Source: Leptidea sinapis (lineage: Eukaryota; Arthropoda; Insecta; Lepidoptera; Pieridae). From it: DNA of 64,000 nucleotides. Position numbers and translations under genes: made by a program. The notes under the pieces were generated by a model, which saw nothing but the letters and a program-made list of their open reading frames with translations, did no database searches and was not told the origin of the DNA. Location of the stretch: contig NC_066312.1 of the NCBI RefSeq assembly GCF_905404315.1, positions 2,839,001 through 2,903,000 on the forward strand, given 5' to 3'. The first letter of the stretch is position 1, and the number at the start of each line of letters is the position of its first letter. This document shows, in pieces, positions 1 through 11,590 of the stretch.

Positions 1-660
1 TCAGGCAAGTATGTGTCGGCAAGTCGCGGCGGTCGACTTATAGGACATTCGTCGACCAAATTGGGGACATTTTAAATCCTAGCTACGCGCTTGGCTACAA
101 CTGTTACTACTGCCAGAAATGAGTGTTAGACAGATCTTGTATTGTGGTAAGGCTGACCGGCTTCTTAGGGTCGAATTTTGAAGTACCCGATCTGATCAAA
201 CCAATGTCGTTTGCACTTTGCATCCAATATTCATAATTTAATTCCCTCTCCCAAAACCCCCACACAATGCGGCAAAAAATTGAAATGAATACAACATTTT
301 GAACGAAGTATTTCGAATATGAATGACTGCGTAAACAAACTGATTAACTAATGAACAGCTATTGTTCTCAACCAACGCGTTACAGGACTGGGCTTAATTT
401 TGGAATAAATTAAAATGCAGTGCAAATTATTTGCATATGAATAATTTATCAGGAGATATTTGAACTTATATCTGTCACTTATTCCATTAACTGGATTTAT
501 GACATTTCCCCAAGTGCGTTTTTCAAGAGTCTAAGGACTCAACTAGCCTTTTTGCATGGTGTTCTCAGGTCGATGAGTTTTTGTCACTTATCGTATCTCA
601 CCCTAATGGTATATAAGAACTTATAATTTTTGATACTTATTTTTTAATCGAAGTTAATCA
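1..660. other. No gene recognised
   Basis: AT-rich sequence without coding frame; no match to the repeat families found elsewhere in the window. Confidence 0.4.
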
Positions 661-1015
661 TTTTTTATTTAATACTAGCTTACCCGACAGACGGTGTTCT
701 GTATATAATAAATAAAATAATGTTTTATATGAATTGTCAATAATATATCATAACATCAAAAATTACTTTGTAAAATATGCACCCTGCTGTCGTAATGAAA
801 TTGTTTCACAGCAGAACTGTCAAACCGTGCGTCAATAAAGTCTCTCATAGAAATTATATATGGACACATCAAAGGAAAAACAAATTTGATGTTTTTATTT
901 AATTTAGCAGCATTTTCCTATTTCTTCTCTGGACTTCCACAAATAATTCAAGACCAAAATTAGCCAAATCGGTCCAGCCGTTCTCGAGTTTTATATATAT
1001 AAATAGATAAAACAC
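661..1015 (-). mobile_element. Helitron-like repeat, minus strand
   Basis: Reverse complement shows CTCGAGAACGGCTGGACCGA, TCTTGAATTATTTGTGGAAG, a TTTCCTTTGATGTGTCC block and the terminus GGGTAAGCTAGT (at 675-686). Confidence 0.6.
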
Positions 1016-1329
1016 TGTTCTCCTATGGTTTACTTTTTTATAAGACTAGCTGGCCTGAAAGGCTTAAAGATATCTTCCCTGTAATTAACTATGCCAGGCA
1101 TGCGAAATCTTCAAGAAGACGATTAATCTTCGCTAGTTAAATGTTCTTCCTAAACACCAGTTTTATAAGAATATGCCCCTCTTTTCAGACGTAAGAAAAC
1201 ATTCTGAAGCCTGTTAATGATAGTTAAACATATAATGTTTTCTTTGATTTTATTAAGCTCATAATAGCATAAGCGTTAAGAATATGTAGGTACTAATAGT
1301 ATTATGTGGTGTATGAATAAAAAATTATT

Positions 1330-1640
1330 TTGTTAATATTAACATAATAGGCATAATAGGCATTTATTTTCTCAAAATTTATTCGTTTAGAATTTTTTTT
1401 TGATGCCATTTATAATATACAAAGCAATACTACTGCTTCGGAAACAAATGGCGCTCTGAGAGAGAAGAAGCGGCGCAAGAAACTCTGCCAGCATTCTTTA
1501 ATTTTGCGCTCTTTTTCATGAGATACGAGTATACAATATTGTACCTAGGATCTAATGATAATATACAGTATTGTACCTACAATATTGTACGAGGACCCTG
1601 TCTGTCGGATCACTTAGATATTCAGTTGTGGAGTAGTAGG
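1330..1640 (-). mobile_element. LINE 3'UTR fragment, minus orientation
   Basis: This segment is the reverse complement of the 3'UTR seen at 8125-8265 plus 9291-9450. Shared words include TTTATTTTCTCAAAATT, TACTACTGCTTCGGAA and GTCGGATCACTTAGATATTC. It carries a local duplication of an ATACAATATTGTACCTA-type word not seen in the other copies. Confidence 0.6.
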
Positions 1641-2537
1641 ATTTATGACGAAAGCCATTTTCAGAATCACCACAAAAATGGAACAGATGTGGTTGGGTTA
1701 AATTAATTTAAATGGTTTCAAAGTAGCATTTGGTACCGCTTACCGACCTCCTTGGCTTCATGTTGACACTTTTTTTGATGCTCTCACTGCACTTGCGACC
1801 TACGACCACATTATACTGATGGGTGATTTTAATAAAGATTTGTTGATCAATTCTAATGTAATTACAAAAAAACTGTCTGATTTTTTACAATATATTAATT
1901 TGAAACAATACGTTTATCAAGCCACTCACTTTACATCCCATTTCGCAACTCTCCTAGATGTAATATGTATCAGTACTAAGGTCTCGAAGTTAGATCATAT
2001 TGCTGATTTAAGCAGTAATGCTTTTGTCACATTTTAAGTACACATTAGAAAACCTAGGCATTTTCCATTTTGATTTTGATATAGACCTTTAAAGGATATC
2101 AATATCAAGGCTATCAGCATTTAATGATCAAGTTAATTCAATACCATTGAAAGAGATAATGATGTGTCACTACACATCATTAGTGTCACTACACTAATGA
2201 ATGCATTGTGACTTTTAATAAATACATGATGCTATTATATGACTTACATGCTCCAATCAAAAATAAATATATAAAGCCAATATCCGTGGACAACACAAAC
2301 TATCAAAGTTATGATGAAACTTAGAGACAAAGCATACGTTAAAAGTCGTCAAAGTTAATACCATAAGCCATATTATAAGGATCTTAAAACCGTTGTTAGC
2401 ACGGCAATATTTACGAAAAAATTGCTTATTTTAAACAAAGAATCAATAAAAATATAAATATTTAACTTTGTTGTTCAATTGTTCACACGTTCACTTTGGA
2501 AAAATATTAAACAAAATATTTTTATTTTATGGAATAG
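1640..2537 (+). pseudogene. Plus-strand LINE, endonuclease part
   Basis: Conceptual reading gives ESHFQ near 1663, then NGFKVAFGTAYRPPWLHVD and HIILMGDFNKDLLIN (near 1819), QATHFTSHFATLLDVICIST and HIRKPRHFPF. These are the YRPP, GDFN and late endonuclease blocks of a LINE EN domain. The frame is broken several times. The last block, LFTRSLWKNIKQ, is interrupted near 2537 by another LINE fragment. Confidence 0.7.
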
Positions 2538-2918
2538 GAGGACAAACGAGCGTACGAGTTCCTGTTGTTAATTGATCACCGCTGCCCACAATCTGTTACA
2601 ACACCAGAGGAATCACAGGAGCGTTGCCGGCCTTTAAGGAATGTGTACGCGCTTTTTTGAAGGAACCCAGGACGTATCGTACCGGAAACACCGTACAAGG
2701 AAGTTCATACCACAGCTTTGTAGTACTTGGAAGAAAGATCCCTGAAAACCGCACTGTGGAGGACCGCCACACATCCAGATGGTGGGGATGATATCCTAAC
2801 TCGGCAGGAATCAGGTTAAACAGCTCTTCGGAACACTCACCGTGATAAATCCGGTAGAAGACACACAATGAAGCGACATCTCTACGCAACGCCAAGTGAT
2901 CCAGCCGTTTGCTGTATT
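2538..2918 (-). mobile_element. Jockey-type LINE 3' end inserted in the plus-strand LINE
   Basis: The minus-strand frame 2895-2596 reads MALRRDVASLCVFYRIYHGE, YHPHHLDVWRSSTVRFS and TTKLWYELPC, the C-terminus of a Jockey-clade reverse transcriptase common in this window. The 3' end lies at the left, near AGGAGGACAAACGAG. It is 5'-truncated, as most LINE copies are. About 24 codons are missing between IPAE and LGYHPHH relative to the copy near 34770. Confidence 0.75.
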
Positions 2919-3152
2919 GTGAACTTTAAGAGTAAACACGCAGACTTGCCATTAAACTTAACAATTAATGATCTTAACAAAATCAATCAAAATTTTCTTA
3001 TTCTTCCAGGTCAACAAAATGTCAGTATTTCAGATTTAACATAATTCCATCATGATATTGAATCTGTATTTTGTCTTGGGCCTGTTAATGAAATAATAGT
3101 ATCTAAAGTTATTAGGAAAATTAAAACAAACGCTCAAGGTATAGATGGTGTT
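2919..3152 (+). pseudogene. Plus-strand LINE, segment between EN and RT
   Basis: The reading CIVNFKSKHADLPLNLTIND and KINQNFLILPGQQNVSISDL to KIKTNAQGIDGV continues the LINE interrupted at 2537 and is itself interrupted at 3152. The (N/A)(A/S)(Q/P)G(I/P)DG motif marks the approach to the RT domain. Confidence 0.65.
3145..3152. repeat. Target-site duplication, left copy
   Basis: ATGGTGTT, identical to 6366-6373, flanks the minus-strand LINE. Confidence 0.8.
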
Positions 3153-6100
3153 TATTTATTTATTTATACTATTAATCATTTCTGTTTGGACAGTTTGTCT
3201 GCAGGATCAAGTCTCTTGTTATACATTAATGCTTATTAGAATTGATTGAATTGACATTGATTTTATACAAGTGTAATTAACAAATATTGATAAAAAATAT
3301 AAAAAAATCTAATTTTTATTTTAAGGCAGTGTTGACACTAAATATTTCTTAAGTTTAGTTTTAAATTTTCTTTTACTGGTTTCTAGTCGGATGTCCTCAG
3401 GCAAGCTGTTTAATAGATAAGGTAGGCGTTTTTTCAAAGTCCTATCTCCGTAGTAGTTATTGATTCTAGGAACCTCGAACTTACCAGCGGACATCAACCG
3501 AGTATCGTGGTTGTGCATAATTGGGTTATGTTCTTGATTGCCATGATTGTTAATGGCCAATAAGTACTTATGTTTTAAGCTTACTGGCAATACTTTACAT
3601 ATGTTTTAAAAGTAAGCCCATAGCTATCAAGCGCATAATCAATTATGGATTCCACCAAAGAAAAGTATAAGCACTTTAGGGTACTAATAGGTATTCTAAA
3701 ACTAAGGTGGTAAAATTTTCCTAGTAGAATTCTTAATTTGCTAGAAATAAAGTCAACATACTTTAATACCTAAGTATGTTACAAAAATAACTTTTTCTAT
3801 AGGATTACATAGGCAATTACTTAAATTATTATGAAAGCAGTTAAAACTGTGTGCATACAAGGGAGGCGGTGAACCTGTAGAACGAATATAAGGCGAGCCA
3901 ATCACTTTTGTTTTATCTGCATTTAACATAATACCATTGTCGTGTGACCATTTGACTACGGAGTCAATATTCTGTTGAACCAAGCGACACGTCTCAGCGA
4001 GGTCGGTGCCGGCACGAAGAGTACATAGGTCATCCGCGAACATATATGCTGAACAGTGGCGTAGTACACCACATAGGCTATTGACGTACATGAGATAGCA
4101 TACTGGCCCACACCCCGAACCCTGAGGTACACCATACTGTACCTTCACCTCCGCACTGAGCGAATCGCCTACCTTCACACGATATGTACGAGATGTGACA
4201 AAGTCACGGAACCAGTTGTTCAGTGGCTGTCGCACACCACACTCATCCAATCCATTCAGGAGCGTTTCCATTTCTAAAGTATCAAAAGCTTTCTTGAAAT
4301 CATAAAAAACTGCAACTATAATTTTTCTCTCTTCTAAGTTTGTATTTATCTCGTCCGTAAATTTAGACAATAATGTATTTGTGCTTTTGCCTTTTTGAAA
4401 ACCGTGTTGACATTCGTTTAAAATATTATGTTTTTGTAAGTAACTACCAAGCTCATTTACAATACATTTTTCCATTATTTTATCAATACTGGATAAAATA
4501 GATGTAGGTCTATAGAGAATATATATAATTATAATTAGAAATAACTTTACGGTCACCGGTCGGTGGATTGGACGAATAACTTATTCCTTAAGTCTGTCAG
4601 GGAACGTATGACTCTTTACAGATGTATTAATTAACTTAGCTGAAATAGGACTAACTTTATCACTAAGTAACTTTAAATCGGACATACGCACGAGATTGCT
4701 GCCGGGTGATTTGTTTTTATGCATATTATTAATAACAACTTTAACATCCCTGCTACTAACTGGTTGCCATCTCATGCTCACATCCGCTTTCTTTACATAA
4801 TAACTTTTTTCTAACCATTTATCGCCACATATATGTTTTAATTCTTTAACATCATCTGAAAATTTATTTGCAAATTTATCACAAATGTCTTTTGTATTGC
4901 CATGCTTTTCCATGTTACAAAGTATTATATTATCCAATGATTGTTTTTCTTTTCCTATTAAACTGTGAATTCTGTCCCATATTTTCTTGATGTTTTTATT
5001 ACAATCGTAAATTCTTTGCTTGTCATGTTCATTACTACATTTGACAATAGTTTTATTGCATCGATTTCAATATCTAGTATAAATTAATCTTTTTAACATA
5101 TTTTTAGGATCATTAGACAATGTCTTAAATAATTTATCTCGTTCTTATATCATCCTCCTTAAATTATCATTACTCCAGCTTTTACAATTTCTCTTATTAG
5201 TAAAGGTGATAATATGTTCCTTATAACAATCGTTATATATAGTAGTGAATATATTAGTAAATGCTGTATAAAGTTCAATTGGACATTCAATATTTAATAA
5301 CTCAGTAAAGTCTGTTTCCAGTAGCTTTTTTCTAACTAAGCGGTTATCGAGAGTTCGACGAGTAGCGGAAGACAACTCAGTATGCGGCATGGGCTGCGGC
5401 GGCAGGTCAGGTGGCCACCCCGACACCGTGGCGACCGTACCTATCGAATGCGCGCCTACACCAGTGATCGATGGAGCGCGCTTCCATTGTACCATGGCCG
5501 CAACATAATAATGATCCGAAAGTTTGTGCTTTATTACAGCTGAATTAATAATTGGTATTGGTGCTCTGATATAAATGTGTTCCAACCAGGATTCTACAAG
5601 TCTACCGTTAAGAATTTCTCGTCTAGTAACATCCTGTATACATTTCACAAATCCAAATTCGGCCATTTAATTCTCGTAGCGCATAACGCGATCACTATAA
5701 TTAATTAATAAGTCTATATATAAAGAAACAACAAAAAACTACTTTGGATTCTTTAGGTAAACTAATAAAAAGATTACGTAATTCAACAAAAAATTCATTG
5801 ATTCTGTCTTCTTTGTTATATCTTGGTGGCATATACACAGATATTACGTAAATTGACTCACCATTCCAGTTAAGTGTAATGGAAACGCACTCCGCCGACC
5901 GCATGATACTTGTAAGCGCGACTGTGTCACGTTTTGCGCACACAGACCCTCTCGCGAGTATACTAACACCCCTCCCCTGCTGCGACCCTTACGGGTATAG
6001 GCATCTAAGCGAAAACCTGTAATTTTATAAAAAGATAACATCGAGAAGCTTACATTAGGTTCAGTTATAACCAACAGATCAATTTTATTTAAATGTTTGT

Positions 6101-6365
6101 CAATTGACACAAGTAATTCACTGAAATGTTTTTTTAAAGAGCGAATGTTCACATGTAAAACAAATAGGTCTTTGTTATGTACATGGCATTGTAATTGTTG
6201 TGTCAAGCTGTCTAAGCTGTCGACAGATAGATAACTAATAGGAACATCTGTTATGAGATCTATACTATTTAAATTAGTGAATTTTGATAAACAATGTTAC
6301 ACTTGAAAGATAAATAATTACAATAATAATATGATATAAAATGGAAGCTATAAGTTTCGCGGAAT
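3153..6365 (-). mobile_element. Minus-strand LINE inserted into another LINE, with 8-bp target duplication
   Basis: The element's 3' end carries an (AAAT)n tail, seen as TTTATTTATTTATTTATAC from 3151. Its 5' end lies near 6365. ATGGTGTT at 3145-3152 recurs at 6366-6373. Outside the duplication the plus-strand LINE reading ...NAQGIDGV resumes as LPQTLTVITSIINHV, so the insertion splits one reading frame. Length is 3.2 kb. Confidence 0.85.
3321..6206 (-). pseudogene. LINE endonuclease/reverse transcriptase, decayed
   Basis: Read on the minus strand, the apurinic-type endonuclease begins at 6206 with LFVLHVNIRSLKKHFSELL and LVITEPNVSF, continues after a frameshift as VISVYMPPRYNKEDRINEFF (near 5870), and ends with KHKLSDHYYV (near 5525). 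The reverse transcriptase (4556-3753) shows YRPTSILSSIDKIMEK, GFQKGKSTNTLL, VFYDFKKAFDTLEME, YGVPQGSGCGPVCYL and the catalytic FADDLCTL box. The C-terminal segment 3590-3321 includes NYYGDRTLKKRLPYLLNSLP. Several frameshifts and stops separate the blocks. The clade is within the CR1/Jockey/R1-like assemblage; I cannot place it more exactly. Confidence 0.82.
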
Positions 6366-6373
6366 ATGGTGTT
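6366..6373. repeat. Target-site duplication, right copy
   Basis: ATGGTGTT, identical to 3145-3152. Confidence 0.8.
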
Positions 6374-8048
6374 ACATGCACTACCACAAACTCTTACAGT
6401 TATTACATCGATTATTAATCATGTTAGCAAGCAATTATAAAGCCTATACCTAAAAAAAATGTTGCTATGTTTAAAGTTTTAGAAAAAATAATAAGTATTC
6501 AGCTTACTGAGTACCTTCAGTCTACTGACATCTTACCCGAGAAACAATCTGGTTTCAATGCAGGAGTACAGATATGGCTTTGCTAGAGATGTAGTCGAGG
6601 ATATTTACCAGCACAGCATGAAGGCAAAGGAACTACTCTGATGCTGCTTGATTACATACGTGCGTTTGAGACTATTAATACTTCTCTATTAATTGCAAAT
6701 CTGACCGATTATGGATGTGATGCCATAGCAATCAAATTGTTTGCTAGCTATTTATACGATAGATCACAACAAGTCCAAATTAAAAGTAACTGCTCTGGTA
6801 ACGTTAGTACTTCTATTTTTTCTCCTGTAAATCGAGGGGTGCCACAGGGATCTATTTTACGACCGTTGCTATTTATTATATATAGTGCTGACGTAAATAA
6901 GTCTTTAAAAAACTGTAAATATCATTTATACACTGATTATCTTCAACTATGCTATTCTTTCAAACCTTGTGAAACAAAAAATGCCGTAGAAAATATCAAT
7001 TAGGACTTGAATCAAATATCGAACTGGACAGACAGAAATCGTTTTGTTCCTCATCCACATAAGTCATGTTTCTTAATCATAGGCACTCAAACTCTAATAG
7101 AACAAACAAATGGTCACAATCCTTGTTGAAAGATGCGCGAAGAAAATATAGTTCAAGTAATAAGCCCGAAATTTATGAGTGCCTACAGTTTGATAGTAAA
7201 CTAAGGTTCCAGGATCACAATATTGAAACAGTTAGAAATTGTTACTAAAGATTAAAAGTTCTTTACCAAATTCGTACATATTTAAGTTAAGATATTCGTA
7301 TACATGTGGCTCATTATTACTTATTCTATCAAAACTTAATAACGTTTATAAAATGATCGAAGCATGTTTTCTAGCCCGTACAAAGTTACTCATTCAGCGA
7401 GTACAAAATGCTTGCGATAGCTTTTGTTTTCCAATACCTCGTAGAGCTCACGTATCGCCTTTTATTAACAGTGCAAAGTTAATGAAAATGCAATCACGCC
7501 GATCACTGCACTTTGTCTCTCTACTATTTGGTATAATCACAAAGCAACAAACTTTATATCTTTATGAAAAACTTACAACTTAACGTTACATGTGTTACAT
7601 TATTAATTTGCCCCACAAACAACACAACCGCATTTTATGGAAGTTTGGAAGCACTAAATGCTGCAATAATATACCACCTCCAATCAAAAGCTCTTTATCA
7701 GGTGTCACCGCTTTCAAGAAAAAACTCAAACGACATTTGCTAGAAGTTCAGATAAGTTTAGTATCTTGCTGTGTTATTAAGATATTATTTACCTACATTA
7801 AATATATATTAGTAGTTATTGATAAGTACTTACGGGATTTGTTGTTATTTGATTTTAAAGTTGATTTATTTTTGAATATGACTTAGGTATCTATTTTTAA
7901 TCACCTATTCTAATTTTATTTATATGAAAACTATTGCTGATTACTTACCGATGTTGTGATTTTATGATATTTTGTTCCAACAGATTATTTTTTCTTGCCA
8001 ATGCAATTTTCCTGGCTTCTTATAATACATTAATGGTAAATGTATATA
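6374..8048 (+). pseudogene. Plus-strand LINE, reverse transcriptase part
   Basis: After the nested insertion the frame resumes with LPQTLTVITSIINHV, IIKPIPKKNVAMFKVLEKII and ILPEKQSGFN. It goes on through MLLDYIRAFETINTSLLI (a D-x-x-x-A-F-D-T box with changes), NRGVPQGSILRPLLFIIY, and HLYTDYLQL, where YTDY replaces the catalytic YADD. The C-terminal block GVTAFKKKLKRHLLE is near 7710. Loss of the catalytic aspartates shows a dead copy. Confidence 0.75.
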
Positions 8049-8054
8049 CATTTG

Positions 8055-9450
8055 TAATAAAGCCCAGCCACTGTTCAGGCATTTTCTATAAATAAATTTA
8101 AATGTTTTTTTAAAAAATGGCGCTTGCGTAAATCCTATTACTCCACAGATAAATATCTAAGAGATTGGACAGCCTGGGACTAAATTATGATTATTTTATA
8201 GCAATAGCAATGACAGTAAAATATTGTATATTTTTATTAAAAAGAGAGTGCAAAAAAATTTTAACAAAAAAACAACCGCCTGCAGAAACACTATTCCAAA
8301 ACAATAGATAAAATGTGCACTAAAAAGTATAAAAATAATTGCGTATTTTTATATAATCTAATTAATTAATGTAATTCTTGTTACTTTTATTATATTGGAA
8401 TCGGTGTCCTTCCGCCGCAACCCGCTCTCGCCTCTCGCCTCCTCACGACTCAAGCACATCTCACCTATAACTATGTATGTAGTAACAAACCTATCTTGGA
8501 CGACACCGACTCCAAAAATTACAATAATCGTAACTAGAATAACATTAATTAATTATCTATATAAGAGATTTCCACGTAAACAGTCACTCATCACGATATC
8601 TCTGGAACCACTAGAGCTAAAGACTTGAAATTTGGTAGGAATATTCTTTTTACCGAGTAGAGGTCAGCTAAGAATGGATTTTCCAAAATTCCATCCGCAA
8701 GAGTTTTTTTTATTATTAACAGAACAACGTCTGTCGAGTCTTTAGTGTTTAGTGCACATTATATCTATTGTTTTGGAATAGTGTTTTTGAAGGCGGTTGT
8801 TTATTTGGTATTTTTTTTTTATTTTATGATTTTTAGTGAATTTGAAGTATACTAACTAACAATTTATACAAATATATGTAAATAAACTAAATTTTTCAAT
8901 GCAGCAATGAACGTAAGTACTTTGCAATTTGATTACAGACAGTGTTCCGTAACTTTGTCATGGATTCCGTTATCAGAACCTAACCAACCTATCTTTGAAG
9001 TATATGCTTTCCAATAAAAAAAGAATCATCGAAATCGGTTGGCGCGATATTGTGTTATTCGTAAGTTTATCGTCCACTTTGCTATACGTATGTATCGCAA
9101 AATTTAAGACTTGTATGGTTTTCTCATGGATTCCACTGTCAGATCTAGACCAAATTACCTTGGGAAGTAGCAGCTTTCAAATAGAAAAAGAATTATCAAA
9201 ATTCACCCAGTCGAAAGTTTTGAGGTAACAAACATAAAAAAAATACCGACGAATTGAGAACCTCCTCCTTTATTGAAGTCGGTTAAAAAGAATACTGGGA
9301 GAGTTTTTTGTGCCGCTTGTTCTAACTTAGAACGCCATTTGTGTCCGAAGTGCTAGTAGTTGCTAGCATAGTATATTAGAAATGACATCAAAAATAATTC
9401 TATAGGAATCAATTTTGAGAAAATAAATGCCTTTTATGCCTTTTAATGTT
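8055..9450 (+). mobile_element. LINE 3' end split by an insertion
   Basis: The C-terminal reading FSINKFKCFFKKWRLRKSYY then STDKYLRDWTAWD and a stop at about 8180 is followed by a 3'UTR that breaks off near 8265. The 3'UTR continues at 9291 (GTGCCGCTTGTTCTAAC... to GAGAAAATAAATGCC). Two other copies of this 3'UTR, on the minus strand at 1330-1640 and 62020-62245, show the two parts contiguous, which proves the insertion between. Confidence 0.7.
8266..9290. mobile_element. Composite insertion: fold-back repeat plus Lepidoptera-type dispersed repeat
   Basis: 8271-8802 is a fold-back unit: its first ~57 bases (AACAACCGCCTGCAGAAACA...) recur inverted at 8746-8802. The internal part at 8540-8700 (CTTGAAATTTGGTAGGAATA) recurs at 30150-30260. 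The remainder, 8985-9285, is a dispersed repeat ending in GAACCTCCTCC and GAAGTCGGTTAAAAA, with relatives at 20300-20412 and 36370-36672. Confidence 0.6.
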
Positions 9451-9739
9451 TATGATAGTAGTAGACTTGGGGTATTTGATATCTATTTTAATTACTCGTA
9501 TTAAAAATTTAGCTCTCGAAGTTTGGCTTCTACGGTGTCTAGAGAATAGAAACCAGCGTTGAGAAGTAAAATTCCCAAGATAATGCTGACTAGGCACCAT
9601 TTTGGTGCTTTAATGTCCATATTATTATTAGTTTTAAGATTTCTGTATATTTTTTAACCAAATAAACCTTTTAATTATTACTATTAATTATTAAATATAT
9701 TTTTATTAGAAATATTAATATTCATTGAAATGTTTAACA

Positions 9740-9830
9740 TCTTTTGCGTACCACGTGAGATATTTTTAAGTGTTCCCGAGGGGCGCAATTCTCATTTCAC
9801 ATGGACGAAGTCGCGGGTAAAAGCTCGTTA
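9740..9830 (+). mobile_element. Helitron-like 3' fragment
   Basis: CACATGGACGAAGTCGCGGG followed by TAAAAGCTCGTT is the typical 'ACGAAGTCGCGGG' terminal region of lepidopteran Helitron-like repeats; the final CTAGT is degraded. Confidence 0.4.
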
Positions 9831-10145
9831 AATAATAAAGCAAGATTAGATGTAACGTTAAATCAACTTCTCTTTTGATTTGACATTAGCTTTCTTTATT
9901 CTTCTTTGCTCCTTTGTACAATTTTGAGTTTGGGTGTGAGTGAGCATAGCATACTTAATTTTTCTTCTTCGGCTTAATATTCTTCATTAATAATGTTGTT
10001 TTTATTTAAATCATCTTCTTAATTTTGTAAAGCTTCTGCTTTTCCTCACTTAAAACATGAATTTTCCTGAGAAGTCGTCGTGTGTCATTAAGCACAGAAT
10101 GGCTTTATTATTTACAGAATTTAATTAAGGCTTGATTTAACCTTT

Positions 10146-10985
10146 TTGGTAACTTTTCAAAATTCTAATATTTTACTTTATGCGGATGACACCAAAATAT
10201 TTAAAATAATAAAAGAAAAACAGGACTGTGTTGACCTACAAAGCGATTTAATTGAGTTAGGAAACTATTGTTCCGCTAATGACTTATACCTCAATGTTGA
10301 CAAATGCTGTATGATAACATTTTCGAGGAAAAAAATGCCAATTTTCTTCAAATATAAAATAAACAATAAACCCCTTAAAAGGGTGTCAGAAATAAAAGAC
10401 CTTGGGGTAACGCTAGATTCGGCTCTCTTATTTGAAAATCATATAGACAATATGACAGCAAAAGCTTATAAAATGCTTGGTTTTATATTCAGACAGGGAA
10501 ATGACTTCAAAAATGTTCATACTTTTAATCTTTTATATAATGCTTATGTCAGACCATATTTAGAATATGCCTCGACTGCTTGGAACCCACGTTATACAAA
10601 ATATATAGATGCTATAGAAAGTGTACAAAATAAATTTATTAAAAGATTAAATTATAAGTTTCAAAATTGTAATACTCCTAAATTTAATTACCTATCTTTA
10701 CAACAGCGTAGAGAATACAGAGATCAAGTTTTCCTTTTCAAAATATTACATGACTTAATTGATTCCAATCGTATTTTAAGTAACATTAAACTTAACTGTC
10801 CAAAACATTATACACGTTCTATAGATACATTCTTTATCCCTGTTCGTAGAACTAATTATACTAGCAATTGTTTTATTATAAGAGCATGCAACACTTATAA
10901 TAATAATTATAGTCACTTAGACATTTTTCATAGCAGCTATCCAACTTTTACTAAAAAAATTAAAGAATATCTTAAACATTCTTAA
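10146..10985 (+). CDS. LINE reverse transcriptase, C-terminal part, open frame
   Basis: A 279-codon frame runs without interruption from just before the catalytic LLYADDTKIFKII box through LYLNVDKCCMITFSRK, IKDLGVTLDSALLFENHID and LYNAYVRPYLEYASTAWNPR to the ordinary C-terminus FTKKIKEYLKHS. The N-terminal RT fingers and the endonuclease are absent, so this is a 5'-truncated retrotransposed copy and not a gene. The clean frame suggests a fairly recent insertion. YADDTKIF and YASTAWNP place it in the Jockey/BS-like group. Confidence 0.85.
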   Translation: MVTFQNSNILLYADDTKIFKIIKEKQDCVDLQSDLIELGNYCSANDLYLNVDKCCMITFSRKKMPIFFKYKINNKPLKRVSEIKDLGVTLDSALLFENHIDNMTAKAYKMLGFIFRQGNDFKNVHTFNLLYNAYVRPYLEYASTAWNPRYTKYIDAIESVQNKFIKRLNYKFQNCNTPKFNYLSLQQRREYRDQVFLFKILHDLIDSNRILSNIKLNCPKHYTRSIDTFFIPVRRTNYTSNCFIIRACNTYNNNYSHLDIFHSSYPTFTKKIKEYLKHS

Positions 10986-11192
10986 AATATGTCCAACCGA
11001 TAAATTTGATAAATTTTGTTTCATTTGTATTTTTGTTTACTTTTTTCGCCTTATGTTTAATTGTATATAAAATCGTTATATTTTGTATTATATTCACTCC
11101 TACTTTGTTTATATTTAAGTGGAAACTTTATTGGCTTGTGTAATATAAATTATGTGTTACAATGTGTATATAACTTAAGCTGTTTGTTTTCC

Positions 11193-11194
11193 AA

Positions 11195-11225
<31 letters not shown>

Positions 11226-11226
11226 A
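11193..11226 (+). repeat. (AATA)n microsatellite tail of the LINE
   Basis: About eight AATA units directly end the LINE 3'UTR. Confidence 0.9.
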
Positions 11227-11264
11227 CTTTGCCTGCGAGAAGATTTAGACAGTTAGTTACCTAT

Positions 11265-11590
11265 TTATTTGTTTATTTATTTTAGCATAACGGGTGTGCT
11301 ACCAGCATTACCTGTAAGTGCAGTAGCAACGGGACTCAGGGTATAGATCTGAAAGCATTGTCGAGTTCTCCGTAATTTCTGGAATGCGCTATTCGGCGGA
11401 ATTCATTTGCGGTTCCGGATATGGAGGAGTTTTGATAAATGACATGACAAGTTTTTTCAATTTGGCATTTGGGAACCACGTGTGCGTTAGAAAAAGATTT
11501 TTGACTGATGGAAAACAGGGGGTTTTTTTTTAACATTCATAAGTGTCATTTCCGTGACCTTCTAATAAAGTGATTTTGATTTGATTTGTT
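11265..11590 (-). mobile_element. Probable LINE 3'UTR-type repeat
   Basis: The stretch ends AAGTGTCATTTCCGTGACCT and AATAAAGTGATTTTGAT, words that recur at 62920-62970. I see no coding match in it. The strand is uncertain. Confidence 0.35.

Larger units (their letters stand above)
10140..11226 (+). mobile_element. 5'-truncated LINE with 3'UTR and (AAAT)n tail
   Basis: The coding part is followed by about 200 bases of 3'UTR and then AATA repeated about eight times (11193-11226), the usual tail of these elements. The 5' edge is near 10140, and I found no convincing target duplication. Confidence 0.75.

Noticed and set aside
8395..8628. 77-codon plus-strand frame
   Set aside because: It lies entirely in the interior of the fold-back repeat and has no protein features.
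10146..10985. Treating the 279-codon frame as a host reverse transcriptase gene
   Set aside because: It lacks the N-terminal RT domain and has a 3'UTR with an (AATA)n tail; it is a 5'-truncated LINE copy.
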